64,000 nt of DNA from Blepharisma stoltei (GCA_914767885.1 CAJZBQ010000030.1:1-64000), one strand, 5' to 3'. Positions 22,623-34,058 are shown, counted from the first letter of the stretch. Notes: generated by a model not told the origin, from the letters alone. Numbers and translations: made by a program.

Positions 22623-23921
22623 TTACTCTTCACTTTGATTATATTTCTGAATAATTTCCCTTATAAGTACAACATTATCCAAGCCAATATCTTCTAATTC
22701 TTTTTTAAACTTCTCTATTCTTTCAAAATCTTCATCAAAATGTTCGAGCCAAAACTCTTTGATCTCTTCCAAAAGAACTAGCTTTTCCACCTGTCCAAAG
22801 CTTTCATATTCTAGCTTTTTTAATTTTTCATTTGCTTCTTTTTTTAAGTTTTGAATTGAATTTAGCCTCTCATTCTGCATTCTTATTGCTGCTTCTGCGT
22901 GCTTTCTCTTCTCACTCCCCTTCCCTCCGTAAGCGAACAAAATCATTGGAAAAATCCCTATTTTTTTGCCCTCCGCGTACAAACAAAATTTTTTTATGAA
23001 AAAAATTTTGAGATATAAATGATTATTATAATAATGAATTCTGCTTAATTTTAAACAAATTGCATTTTAAAACTTAAATTTTACAAATTAAATTAATATT
23101 TGCCTTCCAAATTTTGCGAATGGGATTTTTTTAAATCCGAAAAAAAAATTACTATAAAATTTATATATAACAAAATTAACAAATTATTTTTACTCGCTCA
23201 GTGAGGGGCGAATCAGTAATTTCGAGCAGCATTTCATTAATATCAATATCATCAACTCTTTTGCTGATTCTGCTTTCTTCTGGTATAAAAGGAAGCTTGG
23301 CCCTGGGTAAAACTTTACCTCGATTCATTCTTTCTCTAGTCCACTCTTGGACTTCGGGGTCGTCTTCATCGCTAAAATTGCCAATTCTCCCTAAATCTTC
23401 ATATTCATCTCTTTCGCATTCTCTGATACTTTCAGTTAATTTTGTAATATCTGATCTCAGCTCATTTTCATAGCCAGAGCTTTTGAGATTTCTTGCAAAT
23501 TCTTCTATTATGCGTTGGCATAATTTTGGGAGTTTTCCACATGTTAGGGCATTTTCCCACGTGAGGAACCAAAATCCCATATGTGGTGGATGGAAACTCC
23601 ACATGTGGGATTTTGGTTCCAATTGAGAAAATGTCCCCAACATGTGGAATCCTCCCAAAATTATGCCAACGCATAATATTTTTTTTCAGGCGGGACTGCA
23701 ATTTCGCTTTCAATGATTTCCATCGCTTCTTTATTAGACTTAGCTTGCTCCTCTTCTGATTTTTTCATTTCATCAAAATCATAAGCAGCAGATTGGATTG
23801 GCTGAGGAATTCATCGGTTTTGTTTTCGTTTGGTTGCTTGGTGCTTAATAATTACTTGGCTGTTTTCTTCTGTAAAATCTTCTATTTTTACTTTGCTTTT
23901 CTTGTGTTTTTTGTTAAACAT
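22623..23921 (-). CDS. Coiled-coil protein, unrecognised
   Basis: Begins at ATG 23921 (basic start FNKKHKKSKVKIEDF, then RKQNRWIPQP with a TGA Trp) and ends at TAA 22623. Predicted features are an acidic stretch (NFSDEDDPEVQEWTRERM), a conserved-looking LPRAKLPFIPEESR, and long charged helices (EKRKHAEAAIRMQNERL...FGQVEKLVLLEEIKEFW). I do not recognise the family; the 'DDPEVQEW...RM.RG' pattern faintly recalls GCFC/Ntr2-type splicing-disassembly proteins. It is interrupted by IES 22915-23215 (TCA) and palindrome 23509-23675. The frame closes if exactly 167 nt are removed at the palindrome, which does not fit a TA-TA cut (165, 168 or 171 nt), so a one-base error or an unseen intron is possible. 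Confidence 0.65.
22915..23215 (-). mobile_element. IES, TCA-flanked MITE (301 bp)
   Basis: TCA at 22912 and 23213; ends CTCCCCTTCCCTCCGTAAGCG and CGCTCAGTGAGGGGCGAA. The core includes TTATTATAATAATGAATTCTG. Removal joins NEMLLEIT to EKRKHAEA in frame. Confidence 0.85.
23509..23675 (-). mobile_element. Palindromic IES (167 bp)
   Basis: Inverted arms TATGCGTTGGCATAATTTTG / CAAAATTATGCCAACGCATA, followed inside by CCACATGTT...AACATGTGG and CCCACATGTG blocks. Deletion of the palindrome restores the frame (KKY-IEEFARN). Confidence 0.75.
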
Positions 23922-24002
23922 AATTTATGGCCCAGTATATTGAATAGATATTTACAGTCTTTATGTGACTAAATTTAATAAAAAGCCGAATATTAATATT
24001 TC

Positions 24003-25388
24003 TTAATTTATATCAATGATTTCTGTTTTGTCAGATTGCTCTTTCTGAAGAGGCTCAATTATAGGGGTTTCTTGGTTTGTATCGTGCTCATCGTTATCAA
24101 TTGAACTAGCAAACGCTATACGTGGTACAATTTGCGGCTCAAGAAGGTTTTCTGCCTGATCAACTCTTTCAGACTCTTGAGCCTCTAGGTTTTCTTGGCT
24201 CAAATTCTTTTTACATAATGGACACTTTGCATTTGTTTGTGCCCATTCATCAATGCATTTCGTATGGAAAAAATGCTCACAGCTTAGCATTCTGACTCTT
24301 GCTTCAGCTTCGAAATCTTCTAAACAAATCGCACATGATTCTTTTTCTTTTCCAAGTGTGCTTCATTCTTTTTCAGGGAAGAGTTTTTCCATTTCTTCAG
24401 GAGTTAATGGATTAGCCCTTCTATCTGCAATTATCTGGGCCATTCTTATAGACCGATATCTGATTAGCGTTCGAATTGCAATTGGAATTAAAAAACAGAC
24501 TAAGCAGACTGTGACAACGATTGCTACGACCAACCATATGTAGTTTTTACTTGAGTCTGAATACGTGCTTTCTTTTAAAGTAAACTTGCATGGGATTGAC
24601 CCTCTACATAATACTGAGAAAGTTCACAGTAAATTTTCCCCATTTGGGAAATCATAAGAAATCGCAGTTTCATCGTCGCCAAACCACATTTGAAGTCAAG
24701 CATAGAACATGCTAGGGAGGTACTGATCTTCAGTGAATAACTTAAAATAAAACCTTGGATCTCCACTGGGGTTTGATATTTTCAGAGTAAAATCTTTAGT
24801 ATATGAGAGATTAAAATAAAAAAAAGCTCATGACCCAGCCATGACTTCTAAATCCTCTCCAGTGTCATTCGCCATCAATCCCGTGAATGGAACGCCACAG
24901 TCATAGCCTGAATAAGGCCCGCTATCGCATTCGCACGACCCACTATTTGTGCATCGTCCATTGCTAGCAACGCATTGTGGCGTGCATTCATTACTTTGGC
25001 TTTGAGTTCATGAGATTGTATATGTAACGCCCATAACCTCTGAGTAAATTCCAATATGCAAAATATCATTCGAGTTAAGAGAACTGTTTGGCAGTTTTAT
25101 GTAGCTGTTTGGCAAGTTTTGGCTTCAAGCTTCGAAATCAGAATACGACGCATTGACTTGATAATTATCAACTGTAGCATTAAAGCGAAATAGTGGATCC
25201 CAATTTTTGTTTATAAGTAGCAAAAGTGGGACTGATATATCCTTTGATGACAGCTGTATAACAAGATTCCCACTACTATTTGGAGCGCGTTGTTTAGACA
25301 AATCTAGAAGGCATATTTCAATGCTTTCCCTCTGAGTTATGACGCATTGCCCAGCTGCTAAGGTAAAAAGGACCAAAAATTCCAGCAT
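24003..25388 (-). CDS. RING-H2 transmembrane protein (putative E3 ligase), paralogue
   Basis: 461 residues from ATG 25388 to TAA 24003, uninterrupted except for TGA Trp codons. Signal peptide MLEFLVLFTLAAGQC; lumenal domain with an EGF-like module (CTPQCVASNGRCTNSGSC...CDSGPYSGYDCG); TM helix IWLVVAIVVTVCLVCFLIPIA; RING-H2 CAICLEDF...CEHFFHTKCIDEW...CPLC; acidic tail. It has the same architecture and order as the protein at 20283-21900, with which it shares EMEKLFPEKEW versus DMEKMYPSQKW before the RING. It is probably an endomembrane ubiquitin ligase. Unlike its paralogue it carries no IES. Confidence 0.85.
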
Positions 25389-25655
25389 TAAAAATCGCAA
25401 TAATTTTTATTATAAAGGAATGCTTCTTGAGTGAGAATATTTCAGATAAATTAGAAGTACCTCTTCAGTATATTAAATTTAATCAAATTTAAGTTTAATC
25501 ATAATTATATAGGTAGAAATAGCTGCTCACGCTGCGAGGCCGAACATAACTCCATAACATTAAATTAAGAAGATCACATCAAATAATAAAACCTGCTGAT
25601 CAATAATGTTATTAGAAATTAACTAACATTCCGAATAATTGAATAGATATTTTAA

Positions 25656-26258
25656 TTACTGTGATTTATATACAGAATTAATTCTTGCACTTCTTTTTAT
25701 TAATAAATCCCGATCACTCAATCCTTGCTTTATTTTTTGATAATTATCTAGCGAGTACAGCTTTCTTGGTGGCATGTTTACTGATGCATCTTTCAGTATT
25801 TTTCTTCCATAATTTGTTTTTGCCAGCTCTTCAACCAACTCTTCTGGTATACTTGTAATGGAAATTCTAGGCTTCTTATACGATCTTTCATATTCGTTTA
25901 ATTTTATAATGATATTTGCTTTATCAAGGTGCTCCCCTCTCCAAGTGATAGCAAGCTTTTCAAGAGGATGAGCATAAGGGACAGTCTCTTTATGTTCCTC
26001 ATGGCTTGGCCTTCAAGTATTTAATTGCTCAATAGAATTTGTCATTCAGTTAAGTGATGGGAGATGCCTATCAAAGTCAATACTATAGGCAATACACCTT
26101 TCAATTCTTTTTCTAATATTTTGATTTGTGAGGTTTCCTTTGATCCCAGTTCTGGGTGTGTACATTGAGCCTGAAACTGCTAATTTCTTTAAGTTTGGTA
26201 AGGATTTTAGCCTTCTGAAAGTATATGGCTCTTTAAATTGGGTGTTTTGATAAAACAT
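25656..26258 (-). CDS. Hypothetical basic protein
   Basis: 200 residues, ATG 26258 to TAA 25656, with TGA read as Trp three times (SLNWMTN, NTWRPS, AITWRGE). Basic and without TM segments; blocks such as KGNLTNQNIRKRIERCIAYS and LVEELAKTNYGRKILKDAS suggest a small globular or filament-associated protein. No family was recognised. The frame stays open over the three TGAs and is flanked by AT-rich sequence, which supports a real gene. Confidence 0.55.
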
Positions 26259-27859
26259 TGTAAAGCATCCATTAGGCCATTGAAATCTATTTTTTTTAGA
26301 GTCAAAACTTAGAATTAAAGTGCATAAGTAATTAAAGTTTTATATTATTAGCATATTGAGTCGCTTAATTTTTTTTCTTCCAAACAGAAACTTATAACTT
26401 TTTTATTTTATTATAAGATTCGGTTCTGGTAAACATGGCTAAGGTTATAGAATTAAAGGGCAGATGGTTTTTGTCTCAGACTCCTAACATTAGGAAATGA
26501 TATTTTCTAATAATCATTTCTCATGCATAATGGCGCATTTGCTCCCAAAGTTTTGGGATGTGCTTTTCCTGAGAATTTGTGAAGAGTTTGCAATTCGACG
26601 AAGGATTCTGCTTTGGAGTGGACCTTTCTAGCACTGAATCTAAGTTGAATTGGAGATGGAAATATAATCAATGATTAATCATGGAGACTGTATGAAGATT
26701 TTATAATTTTTTTTACTATGAATTATTTTTGCTGTTGCTGATATAAATGATATTGGATGATGGTGCTGCTGCTGCTAATCTTTGATGCTGCTGATGTTGA
26801 AGGTTTGGTAAAAGCTATTGGAGAAAGCAAGAGAAATGCTGTTTAGTGTAACAGTAAAGTTTAATAGAATATGGAATGCATTTTCCAGAAGTATAATTAA
26901 TGCAATTGCATATACCTACCACAAGCAGTGAATGCTTAAACCCCTAGGGTTCCTGATGAATTCAAAATAAACACTTAAACTCGAAGTCATATTTTCCAGG
27001 TTTGCGATTTCACCGTGACAAGACCAAGGAAGTCCACTCTGGAGGGGAATCATATGAATCACCCAAGTGTAGTTTTGAAGGAGGTATTGGAAAGGCAACC
27101 TGGCAGCAAATGCGAATGCTATAGCTAATTAAGATTGAATTAGAGTTTTTATGGATATATAATATGATTATAAGATCTCTCTGTAGACTGCGTGAATATA
27201 AACTACTTTATAGATCTTCATGAAAAAAATGAGATATTAATTTTAAATAAAACAAAAATAAGGCCATTATTAGAAGCATATAAGCAAATTTATGAATCAG
27301 TTGAAGATTATTTTACGCTATTTAATTAATGAAGATTCCTGATATTAAGATATTATTTTAAAAATTATCAAGCCATGTCTTAAAAAGTATACTTAAGAGC
27401 ACTCTAGATATGTTCTGTATTAAACTTGAAGACTAAAATCTATGCACATTTACTTTTATAAGCAATGCAGCATTTGAAAATAAATGATGAGATTAATTGA
27501 ATCAAATTTCCTACTACTTAGCCCAAGCTATTGCTCGCAAAATAACTTACCTCTGTAATAAACAAAATTCAGCCAAATTCAGAGTTTGCGCGTATATTTC
27601 TAGCATACAAAATTTATTTTTGAGAAGTTTACTTATGCAGGCTATCTCTTATAAGAAGAAAAGCGAGAAAATATTGCAGAATATTAAGGGATTTCTCTGA
27701 AAAATAAAATGCATAAATTTACTGATAACAAAGAAACTTAAAAATCTAAAGGCACTTGCCTATAAAACTTCATAAATTATTCTTGAACAAAGAAAATAAG
27801 TAGAAGGAGACTTAATTTAAAATGTTTTTATGGATAATGTAAGTCTGTTGCAATATAAA
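26259..27859. other. Intergenic, 1.6 kb
   Basis: No firm gene. A GCTGCT-rich stretch lies at 26762-26800. A helical frame of about 93 codons (27497-27778, one TGA) lacks an ATG and is preceded by TAA, so it is at best an exon or relic. 26500-27110 is GC-richer than its flanks and may be an old dispersed repeat. Confidence 0.4.
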
Positions 27860-29242
27860 ATGGAAGAAACATACGATGCGATTGTCTTAGGGACTGGGCT
27901 CACAGAATGTATCATTTCTGGCCTATTGTCAGCCCACGGCAAAAAAGTCTTGCATCTAGACAGGAACAACTTTTATGGGGGCGAAACAGCATCGCTAAAC
28001 TTGACGAATCTTTACAGAGTCTTCTACCCAGGCACAGAACCTCCAGCAGAGCTTGGAGCGAACAGGGAATGGAACGTCGACCTCATCCCTAAGTTCACAA
28101 TGGCCAATGGCAAGCTCGTCAAGCTTATTCTTCATACCGAGACTGTGGCAAACAACTTAGAATGGAAATGTGTTGACGGCTCTTATGTCATGCAAGTTTC
28201 AGCTGGTGGTGTCTTTTCAAAAGCAAAAGCTAAGGTTCACAAAGTCCCTGCAACAGATTCAGAAGCCCTCAAAAGCGATTTGATGGGACTTTTTGAAAAG
28301 AGAAGATGCAAGAAATTCTTCAAGTTCGTCCAAAATTACGAGCCAAATGACCCAGCGACTCACAAGAACATGAATTTGCAGAGACAGCCAGGAAGAGAAC
28401 TTTTTGCTGCCTTTGGATTGGAAGATAATACCATTGACTTTATTGGGCATGCAGTCGCTCTCTATACAAGTGACGCCTTCTTGGATCAGCCAAGTCACGA
28501 TTTGATTATGAAAGCTAAGCTCTATATGGACAGCATTGGGCTCTATGGAAATTCTCCTTTCTTGTACCCAGTCTATGGCATTGGTGGGATTGCTGAAGGG
28601 TTTTCTAGGCTTTCTGCTATTTATGGAGGAACTTATATGCTTAACAAGCCTATTGATGAAATTCTGTTTGGAGAAGACGGAAAGGTCTGTGGAGTGAGAG
28701 CTGAAGGAGAAGTAGCGAGAGCGCCATTGATTCTGTGTGACCCTTCATACGTTCTTAGCTTGGACAAAGCAAGATCAACTGGCAGAGTCATCAGAGCTAT
28801 CTGCATCCTCAACCACCCAGTTCCAAATAGTGACAACGCCCCATCAGGCCAAATTATAATCCCGCAAAGACAAGTAGGAAGACGCAACGATATTTATGTT
28901 TCATTCATGTCAAGCTCCCACTGTGTATGCTCTGAAGGGTACTACATTGCGATTTGCAGCACAAGTGTAGAGACTGATGCCCCAGAGGCAGAATTACAGC
29001 CTGCTTATCAGCTGATTGGAGACGTGCTTGTGTCTTTTATCAAGGTTTATGACACTTTTGAGCCAACTGAAGATGGTAGAGCTGACAATCTTTTTGTGAG
29101 CAAATCTTATGATGCGACCTCTCACTTCGAAAGCGCTTGTGACGATGTGCTGAATCTTTGGGAAAGAATGATGGGAGAGCCTATTAATTTGGAGACCACT
29201 CTCAGACCTCAAGTCGCCCAGCAGCCACCAGCAGATAGTTAA
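27860..29242 (+). CDS. GDI1: Rab GDP-dissociation inhibitor (GDI)
   Basis: 460 residues. GDI extracts GDP-bound, prenylated Rab proteins from membranes and keeps them soluble. The N-terminus MEETYDAIVLGTGLTECIIS and LHLDRNNFYGGETASLNL are the hallmark nucleotide-fold and Rab-binding-platform motifs; the family blocks YPVYGIGGIAEGFSRLSAIYGG and DPSYV follow in order. ATG 27860 (AAAATGG context) is preferred over the in-frame ATG at 27830 because family proteins begin near this point. The length is typical (about 445-450). No insert or TGA codon occurs; all Trp codons are TGG. A REP (CHM-like) identity is less likely because the REP-specific insert is absent. Confidence 0.95.
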   Translation: MEETYDAIVLGTGLTECIISGLLSAHGKKVLHLDRNNFYGGETASLNLTNLYRVFYPGTEPPAELGANREWNVDLIPKFTMANGKLVKLILHTETVANNLEWKCVDGSYVMQVSAGGVFSKAKAKVHKVPATDSEALKSDLMGLFEKRRCKKFFKFVQNYEPNDPATHKNMNLQRQPGRELFAAFGLEDNTIDFIGHAVALYTSDAFLDQPSHDLIMKAKLYMDSIGLYGNSPFLYPVYGIGGIAEGFSRLSAIYGGTYMLNKPIDEILFGEDGKVCGVRAEGEVARAPLILCDPSYVLSLDKARSTGRVIRAICILNHPVPNSDNAPSGQIIIPQRQVGRRNDIYVSFMSSSHCVCSEGYYIAICSTSVETDAPEAELQPAYQLIGDVLVSFIKVYDTFEPTEDGRADNLFVSKSYDATSHFESACDDVLNLWERMMGEPINLETTLRPQVAQQPPADS

Positions 29243-29496
29243 ACATTTCTTAATGCATAATTGCAGATTGATAAAAAATTTCTTAAAAGGAAAATAATTG
29301 ATATCTCTCATGAAGATTATTTAGCATTACTATTTATGATGAAATCATACAGGTATATCATTTTTATTTCTTAAATATATAAATTAAATCTTAAGATAAT
29401 GATTAAGATTAAATTTTCAAACAAACTTTATATTAAACTTAGCATAATAGTCCCAATAGAATGAAAATCAATATTACTCATAAAAAATTTCAATCT

Positions 29497-32400
29497 CTAC
29501 TCACTCGTTTTCTTTTGTGCTAACAGCTCTACAAGTCTCTTCAAATTCGCTACTAAATCTCCCTTCACAGGAGCAGGAACCTGCTCTTGCACCTTCTTCT
29601 CTTGCACAGGCATCGATACTCCTCTATTATTGTTATAAGACGCGTTTACATTTGCAAACGGATCAGCTCTTTGCTGCTTCCATGACTGGGAGTAAACATC
29701 TTGTGTCAGGTTCCTGCTGACTAAATTGATAAGGGTAAATCCTCCAAACTGTCTCCGATCTCCACATCTAAATACGTGCTCGTCCACTTCTGGGTTGCTT
29801 TCAACAACTCCAGGCAGTCTTTGAGAGGAATGAGGCCTCTTAGGAGGGTTTGTGACGACATAAAGCAAAACGTTTGAGCCAACTGGGACTTGGTATCGCT
29901 CAGAGAATTTGGGAGCTGTCCCTGTGTAAATTAAGGTAAACTCGGGATGGAGTTTTGGAGTGTACAGCAGTGTGTCACCAAAAGTGTTTCTTAATGTGTC
30001 TTGAGCATTCAGTAAGCTCAGCTTAGGCTCTAATGCAGCTAAAAGTCGTTTCTCATCAATAAATGGCAATAAAACAACTCCTTGCCATGCAAACCTTTTG
30101 CCATTTATATCGAATTTAAAGGAGTCTGGGTAAAAGTCAATGATTTCTGAGTTGGGATCAAGCAAAAGTGGCCGAATTGGCTCTGGAAGAGCTTTAGCAC
30201 TGGCAGGGGGCAGAACAGCTAATAGTTGTGCATATGGTTGAAATGGCGATCCTTGTATGAACTCAATTTTTATCAAATGAGAGTTATATAAATCAGAGGC
30301 AAATGGAGCGTAATGGAAGGGATAGTACCACCCCCATGATGGGCAGCCATCATAGTAATATTGGAAAACCCAGGAAATTCCTTCCATGTAGCTTTTATGT
30401 ATTTTCTGTCTAAAACTTTCAAACTCTTCAGGGCTGACCTCAAATTTCTCTTGATAATACCTCAACCTCCACCCTTCTTCTCCTAGCCTGATATTGTCAA
30501 CAACAGCATCCTCCTCTTCCATTTCCTCCAATAGCTTTTGAGCTGCCATGCTATTTTTATCTTCTTCACTAGCGTCCTCAGCTTTCCTTTTCCTTGGCGC
30601 ATTCTGTTGGTTTCTCTTTTTCATATATTCTTCTCTTTCTGATTTTTGTTTAAAATACTCATCCTCCACCTTTGCAATTTCTGCAAATAAAATATCGACC
30701 CTATAAAGCACAACTTTCCCATTTTCTGTCAAATAGCCCCCTAGTTTGTAAAAGATTTTGCAATAGAGATAGATAAGCCCATCAATGGCGCCGTCTCGGA
30801 TCTGCAGAGATGGCAAATGTGGGAGAAAATCGTTCCCCACGAAAAAGCACAAGAAAATAAAATCGTCCAAAACCCTTTCAAAATCGTATATAGGGTACCT
30901 ACAAAGCTCTTGAAATTCATAATAAAGATATTGCCGAAGCACAGGAAGTCTTATAAATTGGAACTTTGCAGATGCGATGACAGGCTGCAGGGTATCATTT
31001 TCGTCCACCCTCATGCGTGCTGAGCCTTTGCAATCATACTCAAAATGGCCAGGCTGGCCGCAGATCTTGCAAAACACTTTTCTGTAGTCCATCACATTTT
31101 CTCTGATGATGTAAAAGTGAGCTTCATGAGTTACCAAGGAAAGCATGATCAGATCAGCGTCGGCTCCGTATATGACATGCTTTATATTCGGGTTATGGTC
31201 CGGCTGCGCTCTCTGTGTCCTGATAAATTCAAGAATCTTATGCTCCCCTTCTCCTGGGTTATTTGAGTCAGAAAAAATGATATTCAGATGTTTCCAATCT
31301 CCCTCTAGCTTTCTCATCACGAACCCGTGCAAGGCTTCAGCCAGTCTTTCCATGAAAGGTGTGCCAGGGGTGATTTCATTTGTGTCAAACTTAAAACCTG
31401 AGCTTTCTTTTGCTTCTTCATGATTCGCAGATGACACTTTTTCTTTTTCGTCTAAAACTTTTCTGAATCTTCTGGCTCTTTGCATGCAAATAAGTGGTGA
31501 ATTATCCGACCCGTCCTTTTCCCATACCCTCAAAGTTTTTTGGGGGTTAAGAGGGATGGGACCTGAAACTTTGTGTCCGGGTGGCTTTTACTCCTGGTCG
31601 GGACTCCACGACAGGGGCTCTTTACCGACACAAAGACAAGTAGAACAGAGTACGCAAGACAACTCCATGCTTTTGGATGTGAAGGTTTAATGGGGATTGG
31701 AAAGATTAGATTAGATTAGATTATGCCGTTTGCCTTGCAGGGCCGCGGATTCGCACCCCTACACGCTCATCGCCCCTGAGGAGCCTCGGCGGACACCCTC
31801 CTTGTTGCCTCAAGCAAGGGATTCGCGCGACCAGTCTTGACTTCCATGGCTTCTGGAGTCTAAGGGCCAACCACCTGGGTCGAAACTCCCAGTTTCTCGT
31901 TGGGCAAATACCGTCTGCAGGGTCTGAGGGTCATATTGCCCTTCAGACAATGGCCGACCTTGCCCTTTCCAATGGTTGTCCTGGAGGAAAAACTTCAAGT
32001 CCGAGAATTAGCTCCTCGGGCCCAAAGAAAACCCAGCCCGATAATACATAAAGGATTACCGGCCCCTTTCCACCTAAATCCGCAACACTGGGCCGTTGCC
32101 TGCTGCTGTTGAGGAAATAGGGTCGAGGAGGTCGGGTGGTCTGTCGTCACCATTTTTATGTATATGGGATTGGAAAGATGAATCGAGGTGCCTCCTATCT
32201 CCCATCTCCGGGAAGATGACACTGACCGTTAGGAGTTGTCTAAGAAGCTGCGTCTCCCCAAGAGTTGCTGAGATCACCACTTTTTGGAACGTCGACAGAA
32301 AATGGCGCTAGTGCTAAGGCGAGGAGCCTGAAGCTGGCAAGGTGGAGAGGGGCTGAAATAAGCCACGAAGACCCATTCTAACTAAAACTAATCTAACCTG

Positions 32401-32699
32401 GCCCTTTGCTGATTCATTTTGGCTCTTGGCGCAACCCCATCAATGGCCATATAAATCAGTTTTTTCGGTTTGACGAGCCTTGTGAGGTCCTCAATGTACA
32501 CAAAAATGTTCTGAAAGATGTCAAACTCTGACTCAGGCTGTTTACCTTCAGGATGGCAGCAAGGGTGAATGATCCCGTTCAAGTCCAAGTACAAACAGTC
32601 GAATTGGGGAAGGTCATGGGCTAAGCTGGAGTCGTTAGCGTCCACTACGCATTTAGGGTAGCGGAGAGTGAGCCATCTAAAGAATGTTGGTACTCCCAT
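29497..32699 (-). CDS. XRN2: 5'-3' exoribonuclease XRN2/Rat1
   Basis: 758 residues after removal of a 926-bp insertion (31484-32409); 2277 nt is divisible by three. N-terminus [27 protein letters not shown] and [15 protein letters not shown] are the catalytic CR1 motifs; [13 protein letters not shown] and [12 protein letters not shown] carry further metal-binding acids; [16 protein letters not shown] is the CCHC zinc knuckle that marks the nuclear XR2/Rat1 branch; CR2 follows ([15 protein letters not shown]...DGLI). XRN2 degrades nuclear RNA after cleavage and terminates Pol II. It is shorter than yeast and human forms (about 950-1000), lacking much of the tail. Stop TAG at 29497. All Trp codons in the long ORF are TGG. 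Confidence 0.93.
31484..32409 (-). mobile_element. SINE-like insertion in XRN2 exon (926 bp, composite)
   Basis: Flanked by a 12-bp direct repeat CTGGCTCTTTGC (31472) / CTGGCCCTTTGC (32398). It interrupts the QQRARRFR motif and removal restores it. It carries a second element at 31707-32179. Confidence 0.8.
31707..32179 (-). mobile_element. Nested SINE-like element (473 bp)
   Basis: Exact 14-bp direct repeat GGGATTGGAAAGAT at 31693 and 32166. On the minus strand it starts near ATACATAAAAATGG and ends in a (TAATC)n-type tail (plus strand TAGATTAGATTAGATTA). It contains the CCCAGTTTCTCG block shared with 6405-6985. Confidence 0.75.
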
Positions 32700-32729
32700 T
32701 TATTTGAATTACCCAGAAACTAAATTAAG

Positions 32730-33676
32730 TTAAGATTCACTGTAGATGTACCCGAAGAAGTACATTTTGAAAGTAAGACCAAGAACAAGCTGGAGAACTC
32801 CTATTAAGCCGAGCACTGACCCCTTCATGAGCAAAAAAAATAGATTAATCCTATTTTTAGGAAAAAAAATTTCTTGAACAAACAAAATTTTTATGAAAAA
32901 ATATTTTAGTATATAAGAGATAATTATATAATGAAACCTCTAGCTTATTCTGTTGAATTTTAAACAACATAAATTTCAAAAAATTAATAAATTTTTGCTT
33001 CGAAAAAAATTAAAAAAAAAAAATCTGCTCTCTTTTGAGCGAACAAATTTTTTTTAATCAATTATGGAATGGGAAGTGAGTATTTCTGTTTGAGCTCAGT
33101 GTAGCTTTCCATTTCTTGCTTGAGGTTCACGACTAAGAATCATGCTGAAGAGACCATAGAATATAGAACAAATACCCACCTCAAGAAACTGACAGGAATA
33201 ATGCAGAGCATTGCTGAAGGGACGTAAACCACCAATGAGTAACCATAAAGGCATAGGACTTGCAAGTACTTGATTTGGCTTCCAGAGTATTTCAATAATC
33301 CCCATATCAAGAGAGGTGCTAGAAATCCGATGAGATAGATAAAAGTGCAGGCTCCAGTGATGAACTCAAGGTTGTTCTTGGTCTCTCCTCCTATGGCTAA
33401 TGAAAAATTGCTTGCAGAAGCCAGTAGAACAATGAGCGTTGTATATATCCAAAATGGTCCATATAAATCTGTCCTGTACTCAATTAGTTCAATAAATTTG
33501 GAATAAGTCGGATTGAATGCTTTTAAGACTCGTGTTTTTATGTCCTCGGTGTCAATGTCGAACTGAGGCTTGAGGCAGGATAAGCACTTCCTTATTGGGT
33601 CTGAAAGTCGATTTGGAGGACTCAAATCTTCTGCTTCTTTGATGTCGTCAATTGATGGTCTCTCCCATGAAGTCAT
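32730..33676 (-). CDS. Yip1-domain (YIPF1/2-type) Golgi membrane protein
   Basis: 228 residues once IES 32820-33079 is removed. A cytosolic N-terminus (MTSWERPSIDDIKEAEDL) leads to the Yip1 signature RTDLYGPFWIYTTLIVLLA, then GLLKY...LCLYGYSLVVYVPSAMLC and LRWVFVLYSMVSSAWFLV (Trp TGA), with five TM helices overall. The last helix, SVLGLIGVLQLVLGLTFKMYFF, lies beyond the IES; without excision the protein would end early at PIP. Yip1-family proteins bind Rab GTPases and act in ER-Golgi traffic, in the same pathway as the neighbouring GDI. ATG 33676, TAA 32730; 687 nt. Confidence 0.88.
32820..33079 (-). mobile_element. IES, TCA-flanked MITE (260 bp)
   Basis: Plus-strand TGA (=TCA) at 32817 and 33077; ends CCCCTTCATGAGC and GGAATGGGAAG. 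The core TATAAGAGATAATTATATAATG resembles other members. Excision restores the last TM helix of the YIPF protein in frame. Confidence 0.85.
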
Positions 33677-33710
33677 GTTACTCCTTCTTCATGAAACCAA
33701 TTAAGATTTT

Positions 33711-33881
33711 TTATTTTGATCATAAATTATATATTAAACACATTATAAATACGAATTTATTCAATATTGCGATATTTACTTTTTCTGGAAAATGAGAGTT
33801 AGTTGCCTTGTTTATATAGTAAACTTTCCCACTCTTGTCTTTAGCTTCTTCCCAGTTTGGTGGGAGAACGGACTTATCCAT
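33711..33881 (-). CDS. Tiny WW-domain protein
   Basis: A 56-residue frame, ATG 33881 (AAAATGG context) to TAA 33711. LPPNWEEAKDKSGKVYYIN followed by KATNSHFP is a WW fold: first Trp, the central YY, the Asn and Thr, and the closing Pro are present, but the usual second Trp is replaced (NSHF instead of TSWE-like). WW domains bind Pro-rich ligands; loss of the second Trp normally weakens this. The tail (NIAILNKFVFIMCLIYNL) is hydrophobic and includes one TGA. It may be a 5' exon of a longer gene or a decaying copy. Confidence 0.55.
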
Positions 33882-34058
33882 TTTAATTATTTAGGAACAC
33901 TAATGAATATCGTTGACTAGAAGTAATAAAGATCTAATAATTTATTCATATAAATATTTTTCTTTTATTTTCATTTATTTCTAAATGAAATGCTCCTTTC
34001 CTGCTAAAGCTTAAACACGCATAATTTATCTATATTAATAGCCTCAATATCTTACTTA

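Noticed and set aside
26916-27098. 60-codon minus-strand ORF
   Set aside because: No homologous motif, no start context, in a repeat-like GC-richer region.
31484-32312. Several ORFs of 62-75 codons in the XRN2 insertion
   Set aside because: Incidental frames in GC-rich retroposon sequence; none is conserved between copies.
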